Both the position numbers and the translations under genes were made by a program. The notes below the pieces were generated by a model that was not told the origin of the DNA, ran no database searches, and was given only the letters and a program-made list of their open reading frames with translations. Below, piece by piece: positions 23,569 through 31,828 of a stretch of DNA of 45,095 bases. Each line of letters starts with the position of its first letter. The stretch's first letter is position 1. Origin of the DNA: Oscillospiraceae bacterium (GTDB taxonomy: Bacteria; Bacillota; Clostridia; Oscillospirales; Oscillospiraceae); the NCBI GenBank assembly GCA_022795905.1, contig JAAWHO010000002.1:1-45095 (forward strand). Reading direction: 5' to 3'.

Positions 23569-23597
23569 TTGTAACCGGCCCGGAATTGTGCTATGAT
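23569..23597 (+). promoter_or_regulatory. sigma-A promoter of sortase B
   Basis: TTGTAA, 17 bp, TATGAT with TGTGC before the -10 box, 30 bp upstream of the start codon. Confidence 0.75.
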
Positions 23598-23627
23598 AAA
23601 GAAAAAACGGGAGGTCCCACAGGTCCC

Positions 23628-24470
23628 ATGAAAAACATAAAGCTGAATTGGAGGCGGATTGCTCTTTTTTTCTGCATCGCCGTGTTCCTGGTCTCCGGCG
23701 CGCTCCTGCTCCGGGATCTTATCCAGGCCAGCCAGGAGCGGGCCGCCAACGAGGCGCTGGCGGCCATGGTCCGCGCCGCCCGGGGCGGAGACAGCGGCCC
23801 CTCCGGGCCCTCGGGCAGCGGGACGGGCCTCCAGGACGGGACATCCCAGCCGGTCTTCCCCAAGTATGCCGCCAGCGGCCTTCTCTACCGGTACGACGCC
23901 CTCTACAACATGAACAATGATATGGCCGGCTGGCTCTACATCGAGGATACCCAGATCGACTACCCGGTCATGTTCACCCCGGACGACCCGGAGTACTACA
24001 TCCACCGGGGCTTTGACAGGAAGTACGCCGCCAGCGGCTGCCTGTTCATCGGCGCCGGCAGCGCCCCGGACGGCTCCAACGTCCTCATCTACGGCCACCA
24101 CATGAAAAACGGCTCCATGCTCGCCGGCATCATGCAGTACGCCGACGCCGCCTTCGCCCAGGCCCACCCCGTTATCCACTTCGACACCCTGACGGAGGAG
24201 GGCAGCTACGAGGTGGTGGCCGCCTTCTATACCAAGGCCTACACCAGCAAATTCCAGTACCAGACCTACACCGACCTGACGGAGGAGGAGACCTTCAACA
24301 GCTATATCAGCCAGGTCCGCCGCGCCGCCGCCTACGACGCCGGCACGGAGGTGAGCTTCGGCGACCAGCTCCTCACCCTGTCCACGTGCAGCTACCACAC
24401 CGATTACGGGCGCTTCGTCGTGGTGGCCCGGCGGATCCCGGAGGAGGCTGCGCCCGCGGAAGGGAAATAA
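23628..24470 (+). CDS. srtB: class B sortase
   Basis: This 280-residue transpeptidase anchors surface proteins to the cell wall. It has one N-terminal membrane helix (about 10-29), a Gly/Ser-rich linker, and the catalytic domain with MAGWLYIEDTQIDYPV, His157 in IYGHHMKNG, Cys254 in TLSTCSY and Arg262 in DYGRFVVVA. The short insertion around residues 120-135 fits class B. ATG 23628 follows a GGGAGG 13 bases upstream, a rather long spacing. No substrate protein with a sorting signal is encoded nearby. It is a single-gene unit. Confidence 0.93.
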   Translation: MKNIKLNWRRIALFFCIAVFLVSGALLLRDLIQASQERAANEALAAMVRAARGGDSGPSGPSGSGTGLQDGTSQPVFPKYAASGLLYRYDALYNMNNDMAGWLYIEDTQIDYPVMFTPDDPEYYIHRGFDRKYAASGCLFIGAGSAPDGSNVLIYGHHMKNGSMLAGIMQYADAAFAQAHPVIHFDTLTEEGSYEVVAAFYTKAYTSKFQYQTYTDLTEEETFNSYISQVRRAAAYDAGTEVSFGDQLLTLSTCSYHTDYGRFVVVARRIPEEAAPAEGK

Positions 24471-24499
24471 AAATAAGCTGTGAATTTTTCATTTTTCCG

Positions 24500-24528
24500 T
24501 TGTGTTTCCGGCTCAGCTGTGATATGCT
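24500..24528 (+). promoter_or_regulatory. sigma-A promoter of the small P-loop protein gene
   Basis: TTGTGT, 17 bp, TATGCT with TGTGA before the -10 box, about 48 bp before the start codon. Confidence 0.68.
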
Positions 24529-24575
24529 GTATCTACCCATAGTCAGAACCAAATGCAGAAAAGGAGTGATATCAT

Positions 24576-24986
24576 ATGGTTAGACTGATCATGAGCGGCT
24601 CGGGTGAGGGTAAGACCAAGCAGCTGCTCGAGCTGATGAACGCCGCCGCCGATACGGAGACGGGGTGCATGGTGTGCATCGAGCCCACCAGGAATATGAG
24701 CTTCAGCCTGCGGCATCAGACCCGCCTGGTGGACGCCTCTGAGTTCGGCATCGACAGCTTTGAGTGCCTGCGGGGCTTTATCTGCGGTATGTACGCCGGC
24801 AATTACGACATTTCCCACGTTTTCGTGGACAATCTGTGCAAGGTGGCCCACGACACGGACGAGCGGAATGTCGGCGCGTTCCTCAACTGGATGGAAAAGT
24901 TCTGTGCGCCCTTGAACCTGAAGATCACCGTCACGGTCAGCGGGGACCCGGGTTCCGCCACTGACACCATGCGGAAGTATATGTAA
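24576..24986 (+). CDS. small P-loop protein (often named PilT-like)
   Basis: This 136-residue protein begins with a Walker A motif, SGSGEGKTK (Gly8-Thr14), and a later hydrophobic strand ending in ISHVFVDN that could be Walker B. Similar short Clostridia proteins are often labelled twitching motility protein PilT, but the rest of a PilT ATPase (His and Asp boxes, hexamer interface) is missing. It more likely binds a nucleotide for an unknown purpose. ATG 24576 follows AAAAGGAG. No pilus genes are nearby, so I do not endorse a motility role. Confidence 0.7.
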   Translation: MVRLIMSGSGEGKTKQLLELMNAAADTETGCMVCIEPTRNMSFSLRHQTRLVDASEFGIDSFECLRGFICGMYAGNYDISHVFVDNLCKVAHDTDERNVGAFLNWMEKFCAPLNLKITVTVSGDPGSATDTMRKYM

Positions 24987-25010
24987 GCGCCCCTTTCCAA
25001 TATGATACCC

Positions 25011-25047
25011 GCCCGCCGCAGGGGCTGACCCTTGCGGCGGGCTTTTT
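25011..25047 (+). terminator. terminator after the small P-loop gene
   Basis: GCCCGCCGCA (25011-25020) pairs with TGCGGCGGGC (25033-25042) and is followed by TTTTT. Confidence 0.9.
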
Positions 25048-25077
25048 CACATACACACAGACAAAGCAGGAGGAAAT

Positions 25078-25698
25078 ATGATGGAACCGATTGTTGTCAA
25101 CGCCGTAGGCGAGCAGTGCCCCATCCCCGTTGTCAAGACCGCCAAGGCCCTGGAGGCCATGACCGGCCCCGGCGCCCTGGAGATTCATGTGGACAATGAG
25201 ATCGCCGTCCAGAACGTCAGCCGCCTGGCCTCCGGCAAGGGGCTCCAGGCCGTCAGCGAGAAGCTGGAGGAGAAGCACTTCATTATCCGCATCGCCGTGG
25301 ACACGCCCCTGAGCCCCGCCAAGCCCCAGGAGGCGGAGGCGGTCTGCACCCCCGACGCCCGAGGGGACTTCGTGGTGGCCGTCAGCTCCGCCGGCATGGG
25401 CTCCGGGGACGACGAGCTGGGCAGGACGCTGATGAAGGGCTTTATTTTCGCCCTCACCCAGCTGGAGAAGCTGCCTAAGACCATCCTTTTCTACAACGGC
25501 GGGGCCGCCATCACCACCGAGGGCTCCGTCAGCCTGGAGGACCTGCGGAGCCTGGAGGCCCAGGGGGTGGAGATTATGACCTGCGGCACCTGCCTGAACT
25601 ACTACGGCCTGACGGACAAGCTGGCGGTGGGCTCCGTCAGCAATATGTACACGATAGTGGAGACCCTGGCCAGGGCCGGAAAGGTCATCCGGCCGTGA
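25078..25698 (+). CDS. yedF: selenium metabolism protein YedF (TusA-like plus DsrE-like)
   Basis: This 206-residue protein has an N-terminal TusA-like sulfurtransferase domain with the CPIPVVK signature (Cys14) and a C-terminal DsrE-like domain ending in the conserved MTCGTCLNYYGL motif. Such two-domain proteins are marker genes of selenium utilisation and probably carry sulfur or selenium as a persulfide or perselenide. Two adjacent ATG codons (25078, 25081) follow GGAGG; either could be used. The stop overlaps the next start as GTGA, so it is coupled to the cysteine desulfurase-like gene. Confidence 0.9.
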   Translation: MMEPIVVNAVGEQCPIPVVKTAKALEAMTGPGALEIHVDNEIAVQNVSRLASGKGLQAVSEKLEEKHFIIRIAVDTPLSPAKPQEAEAVCTPDARGDFVVAVSSAGMGSGDDELGRTLMKGFIFALTQLEKLPKTILFYNGGAAITTEGSVSLEDLRSLEAQGVEIMTCGTCLNYYGLTDKLAVGSVSNMYTIVETLARAGKVIRP

Positions 25699-26828
25699 TC
25701 TATCTGGATTCCGCCGCTACCGCTCTCTGGCGTCCGCCTCAGGTGGTTCAGGCGGTAACGGCGGCGATGACCTCCTTGGGGAACGCCTCTCGAGGGGTTC
25801 ACGGGGGGAGTCTGGCCGCGGACCGGACAATCTATGGAGCCAGGGAGAAGCTGGCCCGCTTTTTCGGCTGTCCCAGGCCGGATCATGTGGTATTTACCTG
25901 CAACGTCACCGAGGCGCTGAATATCGCTATCCACGGCCTGCTTGGCCCCGGGGACCATGTGCTCTCCACCGATTTGGAGCACAACAGCGTCCTCCGCCCT
26001 CTCTACCGCCTGGAGAAGGACTGCGGCGTCGCGGTTGATTTTGTTCCGGCGGACCGGCTTGGACGGCTGGACTACGGCGCCTTCGGGCGGCTTCTCCGGC
26101 CGGAGACGAGGGCGATTGTCTGCACCCACGCCTCCAACCTCACTGGGGAGCTGGTGGACATCGCCTGGATAGGCCGGTTTGCCCGGGAGCACGGCCTGCT
26201 GCTGGTGGTGGACGCCGCCCAGACCGCCGGGGTGTTCCCCATCGACATGACGGCTATGGGGATCGACGTCCTCTGCTTCACCGGACACAAGGGCCTCCTG
26301 GGCCCCCAGGGCACCGGCGGGCTGTGCGTCCGCCCCGGCGTGAAAATCCGCCCCTGGAAGGTGGGGGGTACCGGCGTACAGACCTACAGCCCTGTCCAGC
26401 CGGCGGAGTATCCCGTCTGCCTGGAGGCCGGGACTCTCAACAGCCACGGCATTGCCGGCCTCTCCGCCGCCCTGGACTTCCTGGAAGAGACGGGCATTGA
26501 TGCCATCCGGACTCGGGAGCGGGCTCTCATGGAGCGCTTCTATGGGGGCGTCCGGGACATCCCCGGCGTCACCATCTACGGCGATTTTTCCAGGGAAAAG
26601 GCCGCTGTTGTGGCCCTGAACCTGGGGGAGGAGGACGCCGGAGCGGTGGCGGACGCCCTCTTCGAGGAGTACGGCATTGCCGTCCGGGCCGGAGGCCACT
26701 GCGCCCCCCGGATGCACCGGGCCCTGGGCACCGGGGAGCGGGGGGCGGTGCGCTTTAGCTTCTCCCGGGCCAACACGGAGGAGGAAATTGACGCCGCTGT
26801 CCGCGCTCTGGAGGAGCTGAGCCGATGA
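25695..26828 (+). CDS. cysteine desulfurase-like aminotransferase class V enzyme
   Basis: This 377-residue PLP enzyme carries the pattern of the group that releases sulfur or selenium from cysteine or selenocysteine. Visible motifs are YLDSAATAL at the start, SNLTGELVDI, VDAAQTAGVFPID, the PLP lysine in FTGHKGLLGPQG, and the active-site cysteine in VRAGGHCAPRMH. It starts with GTG 25695 overlapping the yedF stop. Clustered with YedF and DUF3343, it probably supplies selenium (or sulfur) to a carrier protein. The partner for selenophosphate, SelD, is not in this window. Confidence 0.9.
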   Translation: MIYLDSAATALWRPPQVVQAVTAAMTSLGNASRGVHGGSLAADRTIYGAREKLARFFGCPRPDHVVFTCNVTEALNIAIHGLLGPGDHVLSTDLEHNSVLRPLYRLEKDCGVAVDFVPADRLGRLDYGAFGRLLRPETRAIVCTHASNLTGELVDIAWIGRFAREHGLLLVVDAAQTAGVFPIDMTAMGIDVLCFTGHKGLLGPQGTGGLCVRPGVKIRPWKVGGTGVQTYSPVQPAEYPVCLEAGTLNSHGIAGLSAALDFLEETGIDAIRTRERALMERFYGGVRDIPGVTIYGDFSREKAAVVALNLGEEDAGAVADALFEEYGIAVRAGGHCAPRMHRALGTGERGAVRFSFSRANTEEEIDAAVRALEELSR

Positions 26829-27061
26829 TCGCGAAAAGGACCAGGCTGATCGTCGCCTTCCACACCACCGCCGCCGCCATGGCCATGGAGAGCGCCTGCG
26901 CCCGGCTGGGCGCGCCGGGGCGGCTCATCCCGGTGCCCCGGGCCATCACCGCCGGGTGCGGAATGTGCTGGGCCGCCCCGCCGGAGGACGGCGAGACTGT
27001 CCGGGACGCCGCCCGGGAGGCCGGGGTGGAGGTGGCCGGGTGGTATGTGGCGGAGATCTGA
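26825..27061 (+). CDS. DUF3343 putative Se/S carrier protein
   Basis: This 78-residue protein belongs to the DUF3343 family (FHTTAAAMAMESAC near the start, RLIPVPRAITAGCGMCW in the centre), described as putative selenium or sulfur carriers. The CGMC pair could hold a perselenide. It overlaps the upstream gene by ATGA, completing a three-gene coupled operon with YedF and the desulfurase. No terminator follows at once; the nearest is at 27372. Confidence 0.88.
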   Translation: MIAKRTRLIVAFHTTAAAMAMESACARLGAPGRLIPVPRAITAGCGMCWAAPPEDGETVRDAAREAGVEVAGWYVAEI

Positions 27062-27075
27062 GCGGACCGTTTTTC

Positions 27076-27103
27076 TTGACAGGAAGGGAAAACAGTGTAA
27101 ACT
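27076..27103 (+). promoter_or_regulatory. orphan promoter after the DUF3343 gene
   Basis: TTGACA, 16 bp, TAAACT lies just behind the DUF3343 stop. It points into a 390-bp stretch that has no recognised gene before the tdh promoter. Confidence 0.6.
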
Positions 27104-27371
27104 GGAGACGGCCAGAGCCGGATTGTATATATCGCCGAGGCGTCCGGCCAGGAGGGGACCAGCTGGAAGAAAATGGATTGCTGACAATTTATCTCGATGG
27201 CGAGTATTGTACGGAATACGGGCTTGATTGGAGTGCGGGAGTTCAGACGATCACGGTTCCCCTGAGCTATGCCGCCAATGTGAACATGGCACTCAATGGA
27301 TGCACGCCTGGCGGCAATAATCGCAGTGAATGCACAGCGTTCGGGGGCTTTGCTTCTCCTGATCTGTCTCT
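27104..27371 (+). other. unexplained 270-bp stretch, possible gene remnant
   Basis: No intact gene is found. One plus-strand frame (about 27165-27330) reads like real protein (LTIYLDGEYCTEYG, QTITVPLSYAANVNMALNG) with AT-ending codons unlike the neighbours, but it has no ribosome binding site and runs on through the terminator. The first 60 bases can pair around GGCCAGAGCCGG and CCGGCC. It may be a degraded surface-protein fragment or a non-coding transcript between the promoter at 27076 and the terminator at 27372. Confidence 0.35.
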
Positions 27372-27403
27372 CCCGCCCCGGGCTGCCCTGGGGCGGGATT
27401 TTT
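27372..27403 (+). terminator. terminator upstream of tdh
   Basis: CCCGCCCC (27372-27379) pairs with GGGGCGGG (27390-27397), followed by ATTTTT. It closes the transcript from the selenium cluster or the orphan promoter. Confidence 0.88.
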
Positions 27404-27414
27404 CCGCTTTTCCA

Positions 27415-27443
27415 TTGACAATTTCCCCCGGGAGGTCTATACT
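27415..27443 (+). promoter_or_regulatory. sigma-A promoter of tdh-kbl
   Basis: Consensus TTGACA, 17 bp, TATACT, 55 bp before the tdh start codon. Confidence 0.85.
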
Positions 27444-27497
27444 GTCCATAGCAAAAAAACGTAACTCTCAACAAATGTATTTTATAGGAGGACAAGT

Positions 27498-28535
27498 ATG
27501 GCACAGCTCATGGACGCACTGGTCAAGCCCGCCGCCGGCCCCGGTCTGGAGCTCCGGCAGGTCCCTGTTCCCAAGCCCGGCCCCGGCGAGGTGCTCATCA
27601 AAATCCACAAGACCGCCATCTGCGGCACCGACGTACATATCTATAACTGGGATCCCTGGTCCCAGGTCCACATCAAGCCCCCCATGGTCATCGGCCACGA
27701 GTATGTGGGCGAGGTGGCGGAGCTGGGCGCGGGCGTCACCGGCCTCCATGTGGGCCAGCGGGTGAGCGGCGAGGGCCACATCACCTGCGGCCGCTGCCGC
27801 AACTGCCACACCGGCAACATCCAGTGGTGCAAGGACACCAAGGGCGTGGGCGTGGACCGGGACGGCGCCTTTGCCGAGTACGTCTGCATCCCTGAGAGCA
27901 ATGTCATCATCATCGACGAGAGCCTGCCCGAGGACGTGGTGGCCTTCTTCGACGCCTTCGGCAACGCCACCCACACCGCCCTGATGTGGAACCTGGTGGG
28001 AGAGGACGTGCTCATCACCGGCGCGGGCCCCATCGGCATCATCGCCGCCGGGGTGTGCAAATACGCCGGGGCCCGCCGGGTGGTCATCACCGATATGAAC
28101 GAGTACCGCTTAGACCTGGCCCGGAAAATGGGCGTGGACGCGGCGGTGAACGTCCAGAACGAGGATCTGAAGGAGATCATGCACAAGCAGGGCCTGGTGG
28201 AGGGCTTCGACATCGGCCTGGAGATGAGCGGCAACGGCGCAGGCTTCCAGCAGATGATCTCCGTCATGCGCAACGGCGGCAAGATCAGCCTCCTGGGCCT
28301 CTCCGGCAAGCCCCTGTCCCTGAATATGAATCAGATTATTGAGAAGGGCCTGACCCTCCAGGGCATCTACGGCCGGAAGATGGACAACTGGCACCAGATG
28401 AGCTACATGGTCCAGGGCGGCCTGGACCTGACCCCGGTGATCACCCACCGGTTCCACTACACCCAATTTGAGGAGGGCTTCGCCGCCATGAACAGCGGCA
28501 AGTCCGGGAAGGTTATTCTGGATTGGACCAAATAA
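27498..28535 (+). CDS. tdh: L-threonine 3-dehydrogenase
   Basis: This 345-residue zinc medium-chain dehydrogenase oxidises threonine to 2-amino-3-ketobutyrate with NAD. The catalytic zinc site shows Cys42 (ICGTD) and GHEYVGEV (His67, Glu68); the structural zinc has Cys97, Cys100, Cys103 and Cys111. The Rossmann motif is ITGAGPIGI near residue 180. ATG 27498 follows TAGGAGG. The kbl gene, 19 bp downstream, encodes the next enzyme, which makes the assignment as threonine rather than sorbitol dehydrogenase firm. Confidence 0.96.
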   Translation: MAQLMDALVKPAAGPGLELRQVPVPKPGPGEVLIKIHKTAICGTDVHIYNWDPWSQVHIKPPMVIGHEYVGEVAELGAGVTGLHVGQRVSGEGHITCGRCRNCHTGNIQWCKDTKGVGVDRDGAFAEYVCIPESNVIIIDESLPEDVVAFFDAFGNATHTALMWNLVGEDVLITGAGPIGIIAAGVCKYAGARRVVITDMNEYRLDLARKMGVDAAVNVQNEDLKEIMHKQGLVEGFDIGLEMSGNGAGFQQMISVMRNGGKISLLGLSGKPLSLNMNQIIEKGLTLQGIYGRKMDNWHQMSYMVQGGLDLTPVITHRFHYTQFEEGFAAMNSGKSGKVILDWTK

Positions 28536-28554
28536 GAATAAGGAGGAAGATACC

Positions 28555-29742
28555 ATGAAGCAGGCACTGGAAAAATACCGCAGGGAGCTGGACGCCATCC
28601 GGGAGGCCGGCACCTGGAAGGGCGAGCGCATCATCACCACCCCCCAGCGCTCCCGCATCGACACCACCGAGGCCCGGCAGGTAGTCAATATGTGCGCGAA
28701 CAACTATCTGGGCCTCTCCAACAACCCGGAGCTCATCGCCGCCGCCAAGGCCAGCTATGACAAGTGGGGCTTCGGCCTGAGCTCTGTGCGCTTTATCTGC
28801 GGCACCCAGAATATCCACAAGGAGCTGGAGCAGAAGCTGTCGGCGTTTTTGGGCATGGACGACACCATTCTCTACTCCTCCTGCTTCGACGCCAACGGGG
28901 GCCTCTTCGAGACGCTGCTGGGCCCCGAGGACGCCATCATCTCCGACGAGCTCAACCACGCCTCCATCATCGACGGCGTGCGCCTGTGCAAGGCCAAGCG
29001 GTTCCGCTACAAGAACAACAATATGGAGGACCTGCGGGCCCAGCTCACCGCCGCCCAGGAGGCAGGGTGCAAAATCAAGCTCATCGCCACCGACGGCGTG
29101 TTCTCCATGGACGGCTACATCGCCAACCTGAAGGGCATCTGCGGCCTGGCCGACGAGTTCGACGCCCTGGTGATGGTGGACGACAGCCACGCTGTGGGCT
29201 TCATGGGCGACACCGGCCGGGGCACCCCGGAGTACTGCGGCGTACAGGACCGGGTGGACATCATCACCGGCACCTTCGGCAAGGCCCTGGGCGGGGCCTC
29301 CGGCGGCTACACCTCCGCCCGGCAGGAGATCGTGGACCTGCTGCGCCAGCGGAGCCGGCCCTACCTGTTCTCCAACACCGTGGCCCCCGCCATCTGCGCC
29401 GCCACCATCAAGACCATCGAGCTGCTGACGGCCTCCACCGAGCTGCGGGACCGGGTCCATGAAAATACCGCCTATTTCCGGGAGAAGCTGGGCAAGGTGG
29501 GCTTCGACGTCCTGGAAGGGAGCCACCCCATTGTGGCCGTCATGCTCTACGACGCCAAGGTGGCCGCGGAGTTTGCCGCCCGGATGCTGGAGAAGGGGGT
29601 CTATGTGGTCAGCTTCAGCTACCCGGTGGTCCCCCAGGGCAAGGCCCGTATCCGCACCCAGGTTTCCGCCGGGCACACCAGGGAGGACCTGGACTTCGCC
29701 GTCCGGTGCTTCCAGGAGGTCAAGCAGGAGATGGGCATTTGA
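28555..29742 (+). CDS. kbl: glycine C-acetyltransferase (2-amino-3-ketobutyrate CoA ligase)
   Basis: This 395-residue PLP enzyme cleaves 2-amino-3-ketobutyrate with CoA to glycine and acetyl-CoA. Motifs include [16 protein letters not shown] near the start, [19 protein letters not shown] (PLP ring contact) and the PLP lysine in [13 protein letters not shown]. Length and motifs are typical of Kbl rather than of the longer BioF or HemA relatives, and the tdh partner confirms it. The gene ends before a strong terminator at 29756. Confidence 0.96.
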   Translation: MKQALEKYRRELDAIREAGTWKGERIITTPQRSRIDTTEARQVVNMCANNYLGLSNNPELIAAAKASYDKWGFGLSSVRFICGTQNIHKELEQKLSAFLGMDDTILYSSCFDANGGLFETLLGPEDAIISDELNHASIIDGVRLCKAKRFRYKNNNMEDLRAQLTAAQEAGCKIKLIATDGVFSMDGYIANLKGICGLADEFDALVMVDDSHAVGFMGDTGRGTPEYCGVQDRVDIITGTFGKALGGASGGYTSARQEIVDLLRQRSRPYLFSNTVAPAICAATIKTIELLTASTELRDRVHENTAYFREKLGKVGFDVLEGSHPIVAVMLYDAKVAAEFAARMLEKGVYVVSFSYPVVPQGKARIRTQVSAGHTREDLDFAVRCFQEVKQEMGI

Positions 29743-29755
29743 CCGCATAAAAATC

Positions 29756-29792
29756 CCGCCCCGGGAGCCGCGCGCTTCCGGGGCGGTTTTTT
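29756..29792 (+). terminator. terminator of tdh-kbl
   Basis: CCGCCCCGG (29756-29764) pairs with CCGGGGCGG (29778-29786), followed by six T. Confidence 0.92.
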
Positions 29793-29817
29793 CGCCCCGC
29801 GGCTCTGGAAATAGAGC

Positions 29818-29846
29818 TGGAAAAATGGGGCGGATTGGGGTATACT
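29818..29846 (+). promoter_or_regulatory. promoter of the DUF2284 gene
   Basis: TGGAAA, 17 bp, TATACT. The -35 is the same weak hexamer as at the hybrid-kinase promoter (15052). Confidence 0.6.
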
Positions 29847-29877
29847 GTTTTCAAACCTATAAGCAACGGAGGCTGTC

Positions 29878-30417
29878 ATGGACGAGAAAAAACTGCTGGA
29901 GACGGCGCTGGAGATGGGCTTTGCCAACGCGGCGCTGATTGATACGGAGGAGCTGACATTTATCCCCGCCTTCCGCCCCCTGTGCGAGGAGAACCTGTGC
30001 GGGAAATACGGGGTCAACTACGCCTGTCCCCCGGACTGCGGCACAGTGGAGCAGATGCGCCGGAAGGTCCTCCGCTGGCGGCGGGCCCTGGTGATGCAGA
30101 CCATGTGGGACATTGAGGACCCCTTGAACAACGAGGAGATCAAGCCCGCCAAGGCCCAACACAATCGCCTGACCCGCCAGCTCATCGACCGGGCGGGGGA
30201 GCCGGGGCTGATGATCGGGGCCAGCGGGTGCAGCCTGTGTACGCCCTGCGCCATCACAGAGGGGAAGCCCTGCCGCTTCCCGGAGCTGCAATACTCCTGT
30301 ATGTCGGCGTACTGCATCTTTGTGGAGGAGCTGACCAAGCGCTGCGGGATGGAGTACGACTGCGGCCCCGGCGTGACCGCGTTTTTCAGTATGTACTGCT
30401 TCCAGCCCCGGGATTGA
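29878..30417 (+). CDS. DUF2284 metal-binding protein
   Basis: This 179-residue cytoplasmic protein is rich in cysteine (about twelve), with CGKYGVNYACPPDCGTVEQM, GCSLCTPCAITEGKPC and YSCMSAYCIFV. This is the pattern of the DUF2284 family, predicted to bind iron-sulfur clusters or other metal; function is unknown. ATG 29878 is preceded by CGGAGG. It is a single-gene unit convergent with the FAD/Rieske operon. Confidence 0.88.
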   Translation: MDEKKLLETALEMGFANAALIDTEELTFIPAFRPLCEENLCGKYGVNYACPPDCGTVEQMRRKVLRWRRALVMQTMWDIEDPLNNEEIKPAKAQHNRLTRQLIDRAGEPGLMIGASGCSLCTPCAITEGKPCRFPELQYSCMSAYCIFVEELTKRCGMEYDCGPGVTAFFSMYCFQPRD

Positions 30418-30443
30418 CGGGCCGGCAGCCCCGGCGCGGGAAA

Positions 30444-30483
30444 AAGAGGGAGGATCAGGCTTCCGCCTGGTCCTCCCCTTTTT
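30444..30483. terminator. bidirectional terminator, DUF2284 / FAD-Rieske genes
   Basis: GGAGGATCAGGC (30449-30460), loop TTCC, GCCTGGTCCTCC (30465-30476), flanked by AAAAAG on the left and CCTTTTTG on the right. The stem includes the stop codon of the FAD/Rieske gene. Confidence 0.85.
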
Positions 30484-31786
30484 GCGCCCCCATCGGCTTA
30501 TCGCCTGTGGCGGGATTGTCGAGGAGCGCCCCGTCCTCCCCGAAGCGGGAGCCGTGACAGGGGCAGTCCCAGGACCGCTCCTGCGCGTTGTACCGCAGGG
30601 CGCAGCCCATGTGGGGGCACCGCGGGACAGTGGGCGTCAGCAGGCCCAGGATGGATTCCAGTCCGTTGACGGCCAGCTGTGGACGGAGGATCGTCCGGGA
30701 CGGGGAGAAGAGCTCGGCATAGGGGCTGTCCCGCCCCAGCACAAGGTCCGTCAAAACCATGGCGGCCGCCATGGAGGAGGTCATCCCCCACTTGTTGAAG
30801 CCGGAGGCCACGTACAGGCCGGGCGTGTGCCTGGAGTACTGGCCGATATAGGGGACGCCGTCCAGGCTCATGCAGTCCTGGGCAGCCCAGCGGGAGACCA
30901 CCCGGGCCTCCGGGTACCAGCGCCGGGCAAGGCCCTCCAGCGCCTGCCAGCCGCCGCTCTTCTTGCCCGTGCGGCGGCCCTCGCCGCCCAGCAGGAGGAG
31001 GTCCCCATAATTGCGGAAGGACAGGCCCTTCTCGTCCCCGTCCACATACATACCGCCCACATCCGGCGCGCCCTCCAGGGCCACGACATAGGAACGGCTT
31101 TGGTACAGCTTCAAAAAATAGCTGCCGTGCCTGTTGAGGAAGGGAAAGTGGGTGGCCACGATGATCTTCTCTGCCGTAATGGTCCCGCCGCCGGTCACCG
31201 CCCTCCCGGGGGCAAGGGCCAGCACCCTCGTATGCTCATACGCCGGTATTTCCCTGGCGATAGCGGCAGCAAACCGGAGGGGGTGGAACTGCGCCTGACG
31301 GGGGAAGCGCACCGCCCCCGCTGTCGGGAAGGGCAGAGGCAGCTCCGCCGCGAATTCCGCCGGAAACCCCAGCAGCTCCAGCGCCTCCAGCTCCGCGTCA
31401 AGCGCCCGCCGGCTGTCCAGGGCGTAGGCAAAGGCGTCCCGCTCCTGGAAATCGCAGTCGATGTCCCGGCACATGGCCCGATACTGCTCCAGGGCCGCCA
31501 GGTTTGCCTCCAGGTACAGGCGGGCCTTCTCCCTGCCCAGCCGCCGGAGCAGCTTGTGGTAGAGCAGACCGTGCTGGGCGGTGATCTTCGCGGTAGTATT
31601 TTTCGTGATGCCGCCGCCGAGCCGCCCCGCCTCCACCAGGGCGCAGTCCACCCCGGCCCGGGAGAGCCGCCAGGCGCACAGCAGTCCGGCCATCCCCCCG
31701 CCGACCACCAGCACGCCGGTTTTCAAATCCCCCCGCAGGGGGGCCAGTCTGGGCAGCCGTGCCGTCTGCGCCCACAGAGAGTCCAT
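30455..31786 (-). CDS. FAD-dependent oxidoreductase with C-terminal Rieske domain
   Basis: This 443-residue protein joins a DAO-type FAD oxidase (dinucleotide-binding VLVVGGGMAGLLCAWRL, then LVEAGRLGGGITKNTTAKIT) to a short Rieske 2Fe-2S domain whose ligands are Cys390-X-His392 and Cys408-X2-His411 (CPHMGC, CPCHGS). The arrangement matches YhfW-like proteins; the substrate (an amine or amino acid) is unknown. It is the last gene of an operon with ArsR and AraC regulators and a patatin-like protein. ATG 31786 has GAGGTG upstream. Confidence 0.88.
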   Translation of the reverse strand: MDSLWAQTARLPRLAPLRGDLKTGVLVVGGGMAGLLCAWRLSRAGVDCALVEAGRLGGGITKNTTAKITAQHGLLYHKLLRRLGREKARLYLEANLAALEQYRAMCRDIDCDFQERDAFAYALDSRRALDAELEALELLGFPAEFAAELPLPFPTAGAVRFPRQAQFHPLRFAAAIAREIPAYEHTRVLALAPGRAVTGGGTITAEKIIVATHFPFLNRHGSYFLKLYQSRSYVVALEGAPDVGGMYVDGDEKGLSFRNYGDLLLLGGEGRRTGKKSGGWQALEGLARRWYPEARVVSRWAAQDCMSLDGVPYIGQYSRHTPGLYVASGFNKWGMTSSMAAAMVLTDLVLGRDSPYAELFSPSRTILRPQLAVNGLESILGLLTPTVPRCPHMGCALRYNAQERSWDCPCHGSRFGEDGALLDNPATGDKPMGAQKGEDQAEA

Positions 31787-31828
31787 CCCATCACCTCACT
31801 GGCCTTAGGGTGGCCCTGTTCCCGGGGA

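Noticed and set aside
24576-24986. twitching motility ATPase PilT
   Set aside because: It is far too short and has no pilus genes around it; only the Walker A motif supports it.
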